Under the pieces are notes generated by a model. It saw only the letters and a list, made by a program, of their open reading frames with translations, was not told the origin of the DNA and ran no database searches. From a virus, in the IMG/VR virus record IMGVR_UViG_3300042860_003402, positions 1-37,263 of that record: a DNA stretch of 37,263 bases, one strand, 5' to 3'. The position numbers were made by a program, and so were the translations under genes. This document shows positions 1 to 10,200 of this stretch, one piece after another (positions within the stretch are counted from its first letter, which is position 1; every line of letters begins with the position of its first letter).

Positions 1-1692
1 AAAAGTGTAACTTAAATCAACCACATTTGTTACGTTCCAATTTCCAATAGAAGAATTTCCACCATTGTTAAATGAGATTGCCCCATTAAACATGTTATTT
101 AAACTTATAACCGAAGAAATATCCCAACTACTAATATCTTGATTGAATGATTCGTTAGAAAAGAATACCCCTTCCATATTAATAATATTTGACGTGTTCC
201 AAGAATTTAAAGGTTGGTTAAATGCCGAATCACTGAAAACATAACTAATATCAGTTACATTTGAAATGTCCCAATTATTAATAGAAGAATTTCCACCATT
301 GTTAAATGAGATTGCGCCATTAAATATGTATTGTAAATTATTAACAGATGAGATATCCCAACTTCCAATATTTTGATTAAATTCGGTGGCTTCTATAAAC
401 ATACCTCCCATATCTGTAACATTTGATACAACCCAACTACTAATATCTTGATTAAATGATGAAGCATATGCAAACATATTTGTCATAACTTGACAATTTG
501 AAACATCCCAATTATTAATAGAAGAATTTCCACCATTATTAAAGTTAGATGAAGATTCAAATAATCCCAACATATCAGTAACACCTGATACATTCCAATT
601 TCCAATATCTTGGTTAAATTGACTTGCACCATTAAACATATAACTCATATTTTGTACATCAGATAAGTCCCAATTTTCACCATTGAATATAACACCTATT
701 GAAGAACAATCTTTAAACATTCCTTCGAGACTCGTTATACCTGTCAATATTAATGTATCTGTGGTCGCTGATAAACTAAGATTTGTACAACCTTCAAACA
801 TGTATTCATTTGAATTGTTTAATCCTCTTAATTTACCCCAACTTTTAATTTCTAATAAATTGTCTTTATAATCAGGATTTTCACTAAAACTAAATCCTTC
901 AATGTCACCAAGTATATAAATTTGATATACCCCAGATACCGCATAATCATGCGTTCTATTTTCATATGTATTGGCCGATATAGAACCATCACCCCAATAA
1001 ATTGTTCCGGTGTAAGTACCACCTGAAACATATGGTAATGTTATTGGGGATTCCGCCAACCATAAACCTAATAACCCACCAGGTTCTAAAGCCAATGTTG
1101 GTGTTGGTGTAACAGTTGGTGTTTGAGTAGGTGTTTCGGTATTAGTAGGTGTTGGTGTTTGAGTAGGTGTTTCGGTAGGTGTTACTGTTTCAGTTGGAGT
1201 ATTGGTTGTTGTTACGGTAGGTGTTGGTGTAACAGTAGGCGTAACAGTAGGTGTTGGAGGTATTTTAGGTGGAGGATTAACACAACATGGGAATCCTGAA
1301 ACATAACATGTTTCATATTCAAGTTCATCTGCAATAAATGATTCTTGAACATTTATATAAAGTTTTTCTCTTATAGGTATGATTAAATTACCTTCATCAC
1401 TCTTAATTAAAAATTGGCCTTCATATCTACCTACCTTACTGGTATCTCTATTTGTAAATTGATAATAAATATAATATTCAGGTTCCGCATTTGGATCATC
1501 AAATGTTTTTTCAACAAAACCCGCAGGACGAGAAGTTATCTTTGGGATTCCTGTTTCGATATCTACCATTGAAAAAAATAGAGCTGAAACTTCAATCAAG
1601 TCCATTAATTTGTTATAATCACTTCTCCCATCACGTACCACCTGAATTTTAAGGAGTGGTAACGTGGCGTTTTTCTTGATATCAAAATTCAT
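1..1692 (-). CDS. Tail-fibre/adhesin-like protein with BspA-type repeats (partial, C-terminus off the left edge)
   Basis: The frame is open from an ATG at 1692 to the window edge, giving 564 codons with no stop, so the protein is longer than seen. Residues 1 to about 135 form a compact beta-rich domain vaguely like phage baseplate/fibre attachment domains (BppU type); that likeness is an impression only. Residues about 143-200 are a Pro/Thr linker of repeated TPT and TPTET units. A PKD-like segment with YWGDGS follows. From about residue 285 the chain consists of BspA/DUF285 repeats of about 26 residues (pattern MF..A..FNQ.I..W..S.VT.M). The WGDG, EGFSFS and repeat order matches the protein at 7284-11471, so the two are paralogues. 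The likely role is host recognition at the tail tip. There is no Shine-Dalgarno; the start is preceded by AAAAATATTT. It is the last visible gene of the leftward tail module, separated from the glycosyltransferase island by 60 bp. Confidence 0.8.
   Translation of the reverse strand, partial: MNFDIKKNATLPLLKIQVVRDGRSDYNKLMDLIEVSALFFSMVDIETGIPKITSRPAGFVEKTFDDPNAEPEYYIYYQFTNRDTSKVGRYEGQFLIKSDEGNLIIPIREKLYINVQESFIADELEYETCYVSGFPCCVNPPPKIPPTPTVTPTVTPTPTVTTTNTPTETVTPTETPTQTPTPTNTETPTQTPTVTPTPTLALEPGGLLGLWLAESPITLPYVSGGTYTGTIYWGDGSISANTYENRTHDYAVSGVYQIYILGDIEGFSFSENPDYKDNLLEIKSWGKLRGLNNSNEYMFEGCTNLSLSATTDTLILTGITSLEGMFKDCSSIGVIFNGENWDLSDVQNMSYMFNGASQFNQDIGNWNVSGVTDMLGLFESSSNFNNGGNSSINNWDVSNCQVMTNMFAYASSFNQDISSWVVSNVTDMGGMFIEATEFNQNIGSWDISSVNNLQYIFNGAISFNNGGNSSINNWDISNVTDISYVFSDSAFNQPLNSWNTSNIINMEGVFFSNESFNQDISSWDISSVISLNNMFNGAISFNNGGNSSIGNWNVTNVVDLSYTF
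46..560 (-). repeat. Three direct repeats of about 235 bp inside the fibre gene
   Basis: The plus-strand string aatagaagaatttccaccat begins at 46, 280 and 517, spacings of 234 and 237 bp (78 and 79 codons). It encodes NNGGNSSI. The first two copies stay similar for well over 60 bp, while the third diverges after about 30 bp. Each long unit holds three shorter BspA repeats, so this is a second-order repeat within the array. In-frame unit gain or loss by recombination is plausible. Confidence 0.75.
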
Positions 1693-1752
1693 TAAATATT
1701 TTTACATATAAATACTTGATTTTGATAAAATAAAAACTAATAAAATATTATA
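1693..1752 (-). other. 60-bp AT-only spacer between fibre and glycosyltransferase genes
   Basis: The spacer is almost entirely A/T. On the minus strand it holds AAGTATTTATATG and then AAAAATATTT directly before the fibre ATG. No hairpin followed by a T-run and no recognisable promoter boxes were found. It may carry a phage-specific promoter of the TATTTATA type, but I cannot show this. Confidence 0.3.
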
Positions 1753-3687
1753 TTAATTTTCTCTTCTTAATTCCGCTGAATAGTGTTCAAAGCGATTGTG
1801 TTCTATTGGTGTTAATAATAAAATACTTGGTTTAATTCTACCTTTTATTGTTTCTTGGAAACAATAACTCATTAAAGTTTGTTCGAATGGTCTAGCCCAT
1901 TTTGTTTCTAAATAACATTTGTAATTACCTTCTTTGCTTAATACTATAGGCCAGTTTGATAAATAGACCTCACCAGTTATATATGGTAATCCTTTATGTA
2001 TATGAATCTCATCAAACTTTGTTCTAGGTGAATTTGGATCTAAACCTTGTACAGGTAATTTAGATTTTTCAGGCCAATGTTTTTGCCGAAATTCTTGCGG
2101 CACATTATACCAAGAGAATTGCACATCATTAGATCCATAAAATTCTGTAAAACAAATTTTTAAAAAATCAAAATTTTCTTTTTTAATAATCTCCATAGAT
2201 TTTTGATATAAACTATCAACGTATCTGTTAAATCCGTTTTTACAAACTTCATCTTTTTTTGGATATAGAGCCATATCATCTTCCCAAAACCAATAATAAT
2301 CTAAATCAGTTTCATTGAAATGTTCAGCAACAAATACTCTACCACCCGTAATCCCAATGTTATCTTTTTTAATGTGTTCAAAGTTATACTCATTACATAA
2401 CTCAATATATCTCGGAGTTGTTGATAAATCGGTTGAATTATCTAATAAAAATTTTCTTGGTTTATTAATAAAATCAGAATCGTACTCTAACATACTTTTA
2501 ATTAAAGTTTCAAACTGATTTGGTGAGTTAAATGTTATAACATATAAACCAACTTTTGAGGTATTAAGTGATTTTAATTTTTTTAATTCCTCAAAAAAAT
2601 TAGTAACAGTTTCATTATCTTTATATGTCGAATATTTGATTTTATTTACATTACATACTTTTTTATAATCTTCATCGTTTTGATTTTCTACCGAATTGTT
2701 AATAAGATATGTTTCAGTACTTTTTAAGAAATCTGGATTATTCTCAGATAGTGTTTTTACCAAATTCTCAAACTGTTGGGAATCTTTAACTTTTATCAAG
2801 TATAACGATTCGTTTTCATTTTGAATTTCATTCTTGATAACTTTAATTTCTTCGGTTAACACTTTTACATCATCATTTTTTAAATCTTCAAAAAACTTCC
2901 ATATTAAACCATTGTCATCAATTAAAGAATAAGTTATTAATTCAGGATTTCGGTAAGTCATGATTGTAAATAAACTTTCCTCAGTACCCATTAACCCATT
3001 ATTTAATGTGTCCATCATTAACGAATAATAAATTGTATTTATCTCACCTAATGAACCTTTTTTTCCTCCAAAAAAACCTGCTCTTGAAACTTTATTAACT
3101 TTATCTGAATTACAATATTTTTTTATTTCATCATATTTGAAACCATGTATTTCACTTGTTGTTTCATATGGGAAACTTATGAAATGAAAATTTTTAACAT
3201 ATTTAGGTAATTTATCTAAAACTTTATCATGTGTAAAATAACCAGGATGCACTGTATTTGTTATACCGGCATCAATCCAAAACATATATTCTGAATCAAA
3301 TTTATCCAAAATCATTGCATCGTGTAACAAAAACATTTTGGACATAACAAGCGGATTATACATCTCAAGTTTTGCTTGTGTTGATTCAGATAACCATCCG
3401 ACTTGGTTAAACCAATCAGGGTTGGTTCTGATTTTCTGTATTAATTGATAATAATCATTATTTTTAAACCAAGATGAATCTCTTGTTATAAATTGCGTGT
3501 TATTAACAGACCTTCTTTCAAACACAAAGTTTTTAAGTGTTTCATCACCAAAAATTATTAGATTATTATCTAACTTCAAAAGGTCTTCTAATTTATTTAA
3601 ATAGTGTTGGAAGTTTCTTGACCATCCGTCTTGTAATTGGTCTCTACCAATATCCCAAAGTCCTGTTACTAATGTTGTTTTATTCAT
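1753..3687 (-). CDS. Two-domain glycosyltransferase: HtrL/YibB-like plus GT-A-like domain
   Basis: The protein is 644 residues. Residues 1 to about 265 resemble the HtrL/YibB family of putative bacterial glycosyltransferases: the start MNKTTLVTGLWDIGR is typical, with FWIDAGI near 136-142 and AGFFGGKKG near 203-211. Residues about 375-640 look like a GT-A glycosyltransferase: LYVITFNSPNQFE, then FWEDDM near 467-472 as the likely DxD-type metal/nucleotide-sugar site, and a late PFEQTLMSYCF segment. Residues about 294-352 look like a degenerate copy of the first 60 residues of that second domain. The frame extends upstream to 3720, but that start would overlap the preceding gene. ATG 3687 lies 8 bases past its stop and gives the family-like N-terminus, so I chose it. 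It is the last gene of a three-gene island between two fibre genes. Substrate unknown; phage fibres or host surface glycans are both possible. Confidence 0.8.
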   Translation of the reverse strand: MNKTTLVTGLWDIGRDQLQDGWSRNFQHYLNKLEDLLKLDNNLIIFGDETLKNFVFERRSVNNTQFITRDSSWFKNNDYYQLIQKIRTNPDWFNQVGWLSESTQAKLEMYNPLVMSKMFLLHDAMILDKFDSEYMFWIDAGITNTVHPGYFTHDKVLDKLPKYVKNFHFISFPYETTSEIHGFKYDEIKKYCNSDKVNKVSRAGFFGGKKGSLGEINTIYYSLMMDTLNNGLMGTEESLFTIMTYRNPELITYSLIDDNGLIWKFFEDLKNDDVKVLTEEIKVIKNEIQNENESLYLIKVKDSQQFENLVKTLSENNPDFLKSTETYLINNSVENQNDEDYKKVCNVNKIKYSTYKDNETVTNFFEELKKLKSLNTSKVGLYVITFNSPNQFETLIKSMLEYDSDFINKPRKFLLDNSTDLSTTPRYIELCNEYNFEHIKKDNIGITGGRVFVAEHFNETDLDYYWFWEDDMALYPKKDEVCKNGFNRYVDSLYQKSMEIIKKENFDFLKICFTEFYGSNDVQFSWYNVPQEFRQKHWPEKSKLPVQGLDPNSPRTKFDEIHIHKGLPYITGEVYLSNWPIVLSKEGNYKCYLETKWARPFEQTLMSYCFQETIKGRIKPSILLLTPIEHNRFEHYSAELRREN

Positions 3688-3695
3688 TTGTTTAA

Positions 3696-5957
3696 TTATT
3701 TTTTTATAAAACAACCCCAAACTACTTCACACATATTATCATATTCAAATTTTTCAAAATCCAAATATTCAATAATGTCTTGAATGTCTTTGAGTTGTAT
3801 TTCATTCCAATTCCATTTTTTATTTTTGAATTCTTTTTCAAAAATGTCTGAATTTTCTATATAATCGTGAACCATTATTATGTCCCCCTTTTTACAAATC
3901 GGAGCTAATGATTTGAATTCTTTTACTTGATTACCGCCGTCACACATAAAAATATTAACACCTTCAGTATTTAAAAAATCATTTAGGGTTTCTTTAGATT
4001 TTTCAGTTAATTTAAATTTATCGCTCTCGAAAATATTTTCACAAAAGAATTCTATATTATCAGGTAAGTTAGAATTTTTGTTCAAATTTTGACAGTCTTT
4101 TATATCATAACTCCTAACTTTACTTTCAGTTAAATTTAATTCGTTTAATATATCGGATATAATTAACGTCAATCCCCCGTATTCAGTCCCAATCTCAACA
4201 ATCCTTATTGGTTTAACCTTTTCGAATAATGTTTTAAGATTTTCTTTAACATTTGACATTTGTAAAACATACAAATCATTGTAAACAAAACTACCAATAA
4301 CCTCTTCGATTATTTCATCTTCACTTGGTTCCAAAATTTTAAAATCTGTTATTATTTCTTGGGTCACTGTATTTCCAAAATAATCCAAAACTCTGTCTTC
4401 GTGACTAATTTTACAATATTTTGTAAAATTTTCGTTAGGTGTGATACCAATCATTTTCATTTTAGCGTAAATCGATGATGTTCCAAAATAAAGACCATCG
4501 TGATACGTGAAAAAGTTTTTGTTTTGTTCGGAAATTTTATCCCAAAAAGAAATAAAATTTTGTAATTTTTCATTATTTTTAAAAAGTACCCTTGTTTCGG
4601 CAGGATTTGGGGCTAAGTCCATTTCTTCAGTATAAAGACCAACGAATTCTAAATTGATTTTGTCTTGGAAATGTTTATATGTAGTTCTCAATCCTCCGAG
4701 TTGTGGGTTGGCGTGAGAAACAAATGCAACGTCAAAATCTTCTCTACATTTTTTTTCATAACTCAACCTGTCCCACCCATCTATAAAACAGTCACAGTCG
4801 TGAAAATACACATAATCGTATTTCATATATGAAGCAAGTTTTATAGGATATCTTTTCAAGTGCATGTTGAATTTGTTTGCGGATATTATCGGTTCATCGA
4901 AGTTTTTTTCGTAATCAAAAATTTTAACTCTATTAGATGTAAATTGACTGAACCTATCAACTTTGTTTGTGATTAACAAAATATCAAAATCTGTAAAGTT
5001 CAAATAAGTTTCAATCAAATTTTTAGCGTTGTCAGTATATCTTGTACTATTTTCATTTATTTCTATACTGATAGTAGAAACACAAGTTTTTGGTTTTTTT
5101 TCTATCTCAAATATATTATAAAAGAAAATTGTTTTTTCACCCAAATTTGACGAATTATCTCTGTCATACCAATCGTCAAATTCTAATGTTATAAAATCTT
5201 CTAAATTGTTCTGATATAAACAAGACATTATTAACTCTTCATAATATAAATATTTTTCATTTTCCAACAAAGTTGTAAGTAAATCATCAAATTTATTTTT
5301 TATTTTGATAAATGAATTTAAATCACCACCAAAAAAACCACCTATAATATGTTTGGTGTTATTATATTCGTTATAATATTTTGGAGGTACTGTTTGACTC
5401 CAATAAAATCTTCCAGTATTATTCTTAGAAACAATTAAAAATTTACCGTCGTCTGTGAGTTTATTTATATGTTCCAAATATTTTTTGTTGAATAAGTTGA
5501 AGTTGTAGTGTTTTATGTAAGAATCTCCGAATGAATATTCTTCGGGAAATAAACCTCCGTGTGATAGTCCGGCATCAAACCAATAAACTTTTTCGTAGTC
5601 TGATAAGTTATCTATATTTTCTAACCAAAAAAATTTGTTATATTGAATTTCATGACATCTATCAATAGTTTTAATCCACTCATAATCTTTTATTAAATCA
5701 ATTTTATCATAGTATTTAGAATCTTCTAAATTGAATGGTATCAATTCTAATATATCTCTAGAGATATTATGCTCCTCATAATAAAAATTTTCAAGGTTTG
5801 ATAATTCTTCAGGTGAAGTGAAACATATAAATTTATATGCTTCTAAATTTAATATATTTAATAAACTTAATTTATAATGAGCCTCCCTACTAGGTCTACC
5901 TCCGAATTTAGTCCCCCATAAATTATTATATATTGAGGTTATTATTAAAGTTTTCAT
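3696..5957 (-). CDS. Trifunctional fusion: HtrL-like domain, glycosyltransferase, SAM methyltransferase
   Basis: The protein is 753 residues with three apparent domains. Residues 1 to about 270 resemble the HtrL-like domain of the downstream neighbour: MKTLIITSIYNNLWG, VYWFDAGLSHGG near 124-135 and IGGFFGGD near 205-212. Residues about 290-530 look like a glycosyltransferase, with YFHDCDC near 384-390 as the DxD-like site and FTYHDGLYFG near 483-492. Residues about 555-753 look like a class I SAM-dependent methyltransferase of the CmcI/rhamnosyl O-methyltransferase type: EIGTEYGGLTL near 588-598 is the SAM-binding loop, MCDGG is near 671-675 and GDIIMVHDY near 691-699. The architecture suggests sugar transfer followed by O-methylation on one polypeptide; this is inferred from order only. 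The gene lies 13 bp after its upstream neighbour on the same transcript. No Shine-Dalgarno was seen before the ATG. Confidence 0.8.
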   Translation of the reverse strand: MKTLIITSIYNNLWGTKFGGRPSREAHYKLSLLNILNLEAYKFICFTSPEELSNLENFYYEEHNISRDILELIPFNLEDSKYYDKIDLIKDYEWIKTIDRCHEIQYNKFFWLENIDNLSDYEKVYWFDAGLSHGGLFPEEYSFGDSYIKHYNFNLFNKKYLEHINKLTDDGKFLIVSKNNTGRFYWSQTVPPKYYNEYNNTKHIIGGFFGGDLNSFIKIKNKFDDLLTTLLENEKYLYYEELIMSCLYQNNLEDFITLEFDDWYDRDNSSNLGEKTIFFYNIFEIEKKPKTCVSTISIEINENSTRYTDNAKNLIETYLNFTDFDILLITNKVDRFSQFTSNRVKIFDYEKNFDEPIISANKFNMHLKRYPIKLASYMKYDYVYFHDCDCFIDGWDRLSYEKKCREDFDVAFVSHANPQLGGLRTTYKHFQDKINLEFVGLYTEEMDLAPNPAETRVLFKNNEKLQNFISFWDKISEQNKNFFTYHDGLYFGTSSIYAKMKMIGITPNENFTKYCKISHEDRVLDYFGNTVTQEIITDFKILEPSEDEIIEEVIGSFVYNDLYVLQMSNVKENLKTLFEKVKPIRIVEIGTEYGGLTLIISDILNELNLTESKVRSYDIKDCQNLNKNSNLPDNIEFFCENIFESDKFKLTEKSKETLNDFLNTEGVNIFMCDGGNQVKEFKSLAPICKKGDIIMVHDYIENSDIFEKEFKNKKWNWNEIQLKDIQDIIEYLDFEKFEYDNMCEVVWGCFIKK

Positions 5958-5970
5958 ATTGAATCAATAA

Positions 5971-7218
5971 TTATAGATTTCCGGTTATTCTCTCACACCA
6001 TCCCTTAGATTCAGAATATGGCCATACAACCCAATACTTTGGTTTTTCAACAGTTTGGAATTCTCTCCAAACCTTACAATATCCGTCAGGATCTCTCATC
6101 ATACTTGCAATTTCATTTTTATCCGCATCTTTTCTATATAACGTTTCATCATTTTTATCGTGAAATGCAACAACCCAAAAATCATAATCTTGCTCAGGTA
6201 CTTGTTGTTTGTATATGTCAATACAATGTTTAAATATTGATGTAAAACTATTTAACCATTCTTCTTCATCTTCAATAACAGGATTTGGTGGATATTGTTT
6301 ATCTAAAGTATGTTTTTGTATTGCTCTTTTTGAAAAAAGAAGACCGGCATATTTTTCATAATCTCTCAAAGTTCTTTCAGTACCAAATCCATAAGGACCA
6401 TCATGACCTTTTTGTTCTTCACCATCCATACCAAATAATTGTCTATTTAAAAGATGTGATTTATTATTTTTCTCAACCCATTGTTTGTCATCGTCCCACT
6501 GTTTTGTTCTTCCTTTTCTTGTATATTCATGCCAAATAAGAACTTTATGTGGATGGAACAAATCATATCCGTGGGTATAAGCCCTAACCGCAATTGAAAT
6601 TTCCTCACCATGAAAATAATATTCAGGATTATGTTGTACTTCTTTGGCAAATTCTCCCAATGTAAAACAATAATGAGCTGAATAGAATCTTGCGGGTATT
6701 GGTTCTTTTAACTTATTCCAATTTGGAATTGTTTCAGGTAAAAAGAAAACGGGTGATTCAGGAATAAATCTATCAAAAACCATTCTCCAAGGTTCTTTAA
6801 CCCTTCCAGCAGGATCGTTATCAGGATCAAATGAAGAAACATATCCAGTTAATAAAGGTTTTTTATAACCTTTTTTCTGTAGTTGTTTTACCATCTTAAT
6901 CATCTCTTCATCCCAATTTTTTTCAAACCTCATGTGAGAGTCAATTTGGAGTGTGTATTCTTCACCTTCATATAACTGTTGAACTTGATTTCTAGCCCAA
7001 CAAACTCCTTTTGAATCTGTATAGATTATATCTAAAATTCTAAATCTTTTATCTCCTTTATATTCATCTAAATTATCAAAACCATCTTCTGGATGATATT
7101 GTCTTGCAATACCAAAGATTAAATTTTTTGGTCTTTTAGCGTTATCTATTGCGCTTTTTATTGTTTTAATTAATTCTGGATCTCTATAAGATGCTATTTG
7201 TATGAAGATTTTACTCAT
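5971..7218 (-). CDS. Glycosyltransferase of the GlcNAc-transferase (GlcNAc) family
   Basis: The protein is 415 residues. The start MSKIFIQIASYRDPELIKTI and the following FGIARQ and VCWARNQVQQLYEGEEYTLQ segments match the Glycosyltransferase (GlcNAc) family, whose known members add alpha-GlcNAc to hydroxyproline in Dictyostelium Skp1 and which has many phage and bacterial relatives. QIDSHMRF near 91-98 is the DxH/DxD-like metal and sugar-nucleotide site. YYFHGEEISIAVRAYTHGYD (about 205-222) is the conserved acceptor-side region, followed by HPHKVLIWHEY. It is the first gene of the glycosylation island, starting 65 bp after the large fibre gene. Donor sugar and acceptor cannot be read from the sequence. 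The start ATG has only A/T-rich sequence upstream. Confidence 0.85.
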   Translation of the reverse strand: MSKIFIQIASYRDPELIKTIKSAIDNAKRPKNLIFGIARQYHPEDGFDNLDEYKGDKRFRILDIIYTDSKGVCWARNQVQQLYEGEEYTLQIDSHMRFEKNWDEEMIKMVKQLQKKGYKKPLLTGYVSSFDPDNDPAGRVKEPWRMVFDRFIPESPVFFLPETIPNWNKLKEPIPARFYSAHYCFTLGEFAKEVQHNPEYYFHGEEISIAVRAYTHGYDLFHPHKVLIWHEYTRKGRTKQWDDDKQWVEKNNKSHLLNRQLFGMDGEEQKGHDGPYGFGTERTLRDYEKYAGLLFSKRAIQKHTLDKQYPPNPVIEDEEEWLNSFTSIFKHCIDIYKQQVPEQDYDFWVVAFHDKNDETLYRKDADKNEIASMMRDPDGYCKVWREFQTVEKPKYWVVWPYSESKGWCERITGNL

Positions 7219-7283
7219 TATTTAATAGTTATTTTTTTATATTATAAATGTTTTTTTTTAAAAGTAATTATTTCAAAAAAAAA
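7219..7283 (-). other. 65-bp AT-rich spacer, possible weak terminator
   Basis: Right after the fibre stop codon the minus strand reads TTAATTTTTTTTTG. It is preceded inside the coding end by a weak imperfect hairpin (CAATGG...CCTTG). This could be a weak terminator separating the fibre from the glycosylation island. Further on there is a TATAAT-like box (ATTTATAATATAAA), but with no TTGACA at a fitting distance. Neither signal is convincing alone. Confidence 0.25.
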
Positions 7284-10200
7284 TTAACAAGGATTACCCC
7301 ATTGTGGTCTAGTCGATGTTCCACCAGCCCAATTATTCGTACCTGTGTCAAATCCGATAGGTTTAGTTGGAATATTTACAACACACCAATTACTTAAATC
7401 TTGATTGAATTGTGTTGATGCTGAGAACATATAACTCATATTTGGCGATGTTATTGCTGAGACTGACCAACCACTTATTGATGGACTACCTCCATTATTA
7501 AATGTTGCTGCGGATATAAACATACCATAAAAACTTGTCGATGCAATATTATTTATAATCCAAGAACCTATATCTTGATCAAAATCCTCAGCATTTCTGA
7601 ACATTTCTTCAAATGAAGTAACACTAGACACATCCCAACTATTTAATGGTTGATTAAATAATTTAGCACTTTCAAACATATAACTCATATCCGTAACATT
7701 TGAAACATCCCAACTATTTAATGGTTGATTAAATGTTCCAGCACTTACAAACATATAACTCATATCCGTAACCGCCGAAGTAGACCACGAATTAATATTT
7801 TGATCAAATAACTGAGCACTATAGAACATATAACTCATATCGGTGACGTTCGAAACATCCCAATTATTTAATGGTTGATTAAATGGAGTATTTCTAAACA
7901 TACCGTCCATATCTGTAACCGCAGATGTTATCCATAAATTAAGATTTTGATCAAAATCCTCCGCACTAAAGAACATTTGACTCATACCTGTTACATTTGA
8001 CGTATTCCAAAATCCTATTGCTTGGTTAAATACCTTTGCCCCTGTAAACATTTCATTCATGTTTGTTACACCAGAGGTTTTATTGTGCCATGAATTTAAT
8101 GGTTGATTAAATGATGTTGCCGCTCTGAACATTCTGTACATTGTGGTAACATTTGACACGTTCCAATTGTTAATTGATTGATCAAAGTCTTCTGCACCAA
8201 AGAATGTTCTACTCATATCAGTTACATTTGAAACATTCCAACCACTTAAAGGTTGATTAAAGTCTATAGCCGATTGGAATGTTCCTACCATAGTTGTAAC
8301 TCCTGAAATATTCCAAGAATTTATATTTTTATTAAAAGAACTGGCATCTCTAAATGTTTCATCTAAATTAATTACATTAAATGTGTCCCAACTATTCAAA
8401 GGTTGGTTAAACGAAGTTGCGGATCTGAATGTGCCAGACATTCCTGTAACTCCTGAAATATTCCAAGAATTTATATTTTGATTAAAGGATGTTGCTCCTC
8501 TAAACATATCATTCATACTAGTTACATTACTTAAATCCCATAAACTTGGGTTATTTATTGTGACTAAACTAGTACAATTCATAAACATTTCATCAAGATT
8601 GGTTGTTCCTGATAATGAAGGATAATCAACAGTACCTGATAATGTTAGGTTATTAGCCCCCTTGAAATAAGCCCCATCATTACCCAATAAAACTTGACCC
8701 CATCTGTTAACATGTAATAATTTAACTTTATCATTATTTGAACTACCTGAGAATTTGAAACCTTCTATCTGACCAACAATTTTAACTATATAATCATCAG
8801 GAGAGGCATATGTGTGTAATGTTAATGGATCGTTCCACGTTGTAATAGTATCACTATTTCCATCACCCCAATAAACAGTAAAGTTATACGTACCAGTACT
8901 TATCAAAGGTAATTGTAAATCACCACTTACTGTTGATGTTCCATCAGTATTAGATGTTCTCCACAAAGTAATAAATGAAATACAACCTATTACATTATCT
9001 GATATTACATTTGACTCATAACCATATACAGTATCAATAATTTTAAAATTATATGTGTCATTTAAATTAGTTCCATTTAGTATATTTGGAATTGTTGTGG
9101 TTGTTGTTCCGTTTGGTGATAATCCCGCAAATGGATATAAATTAAACCATCCTGAAGCGCCTGAATACATTAACATGTAAGATCCACTTCCTCCTGTTAC
9201 TGAATAATTGGTAATAGCACTATATTCAAAATTTCCTCTTATACAACCACCGTCATCACAATCACACTCGATATCAAAACTATTTAAAATAATTCCACCA
9301 ATAAATCCACAACTTTCACAAGATATGTCATAATCTATTGATAAATCTACTTCAACACCAACATCAGAAAGAGGAAAATTAGGATTACAATCTGTTTTAA
9401 TATTTATTGTGTTATTTATAAGATCAATTTTTACTTCATCAATATAATCGTATGATTCTATTAAACTCGTAACTTCATTTATTAATTGAAATTCTGTAGG
9501 GTATTCTGACAATGTATTTGCCGTAAAAAATTCAGAAGTTTTACTTTCACCACTTACAATAGTTTCTAATGTAAAAATTGCAAAATTTAAAATACAGTTT
9601 GTGTCACCGCTAGTTAAATCTTTATATCCCTCCAATAACATTTGTTGAGGCCCTTTTTGTATAACCCCACTTTCAGTAAATGTATTTTCACAACTTATAA
9701 AATAATTTGTGCTGGTATACCTGTTTTTTCCACCTATTATAACAGTACCTGTTTGGCTACAACCAGAAATGTCTGTTACAGTTAATGAATATGTTCCGGC
9801 GGTTAATCCTGTAACATGACTAGATGTTTGTCCATTAACATTAGATGACCAATTATAAGTAAATGTTGGAGTACCTGCGGTAACAAATACCCATATTTCG
9901 CCATCACTACCTAATACTGTATCAATAGGGTATAATTCAAAACCTACTGTTGTTGATGACGCAACCAAAACATTTTCACTAACATTACATCTATTACCTG
10001 ATGATAATTCAGTAACACTAGCGGTATATGTACCATAACTTAATCCGGTATACGTATAAGAACTAAAAGAACCTGTAATGATATTTTCGCCTGTTAGTTG
10101 ATATTGAAAAGGCCCTGATGTACCTGAAACTTCTAATTTTACCGCCCCATTTTCTTGACCACATGTTGTCCCAGTGGTATATAATTCAAGATTAAAAAGT

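Noticed and set aside
46-560. CRISPR-like array
   Set aside because: The repeats are in frame with the fibre protein, about 235 bp apart, and the intervening sequence is itself made of related BspA units.
3688-3720. Upstream start at 3720 for the 644-aa glycosyltransferase (MGLFYKKIIKQ extension)
   Set aside because: It would overlap the end of the preceding gene by 25 bases. The ATG at 3687 gives the N-terminus expected for HtrL-like proteins.
6018-6650. Overlapping open frames on both strands inside the GlcNAc-type glycosyltransferase gene
   Set aside because: Short, no family features, and lying within a gene with clear motifs; they are chance frames in AT-rich DNA.
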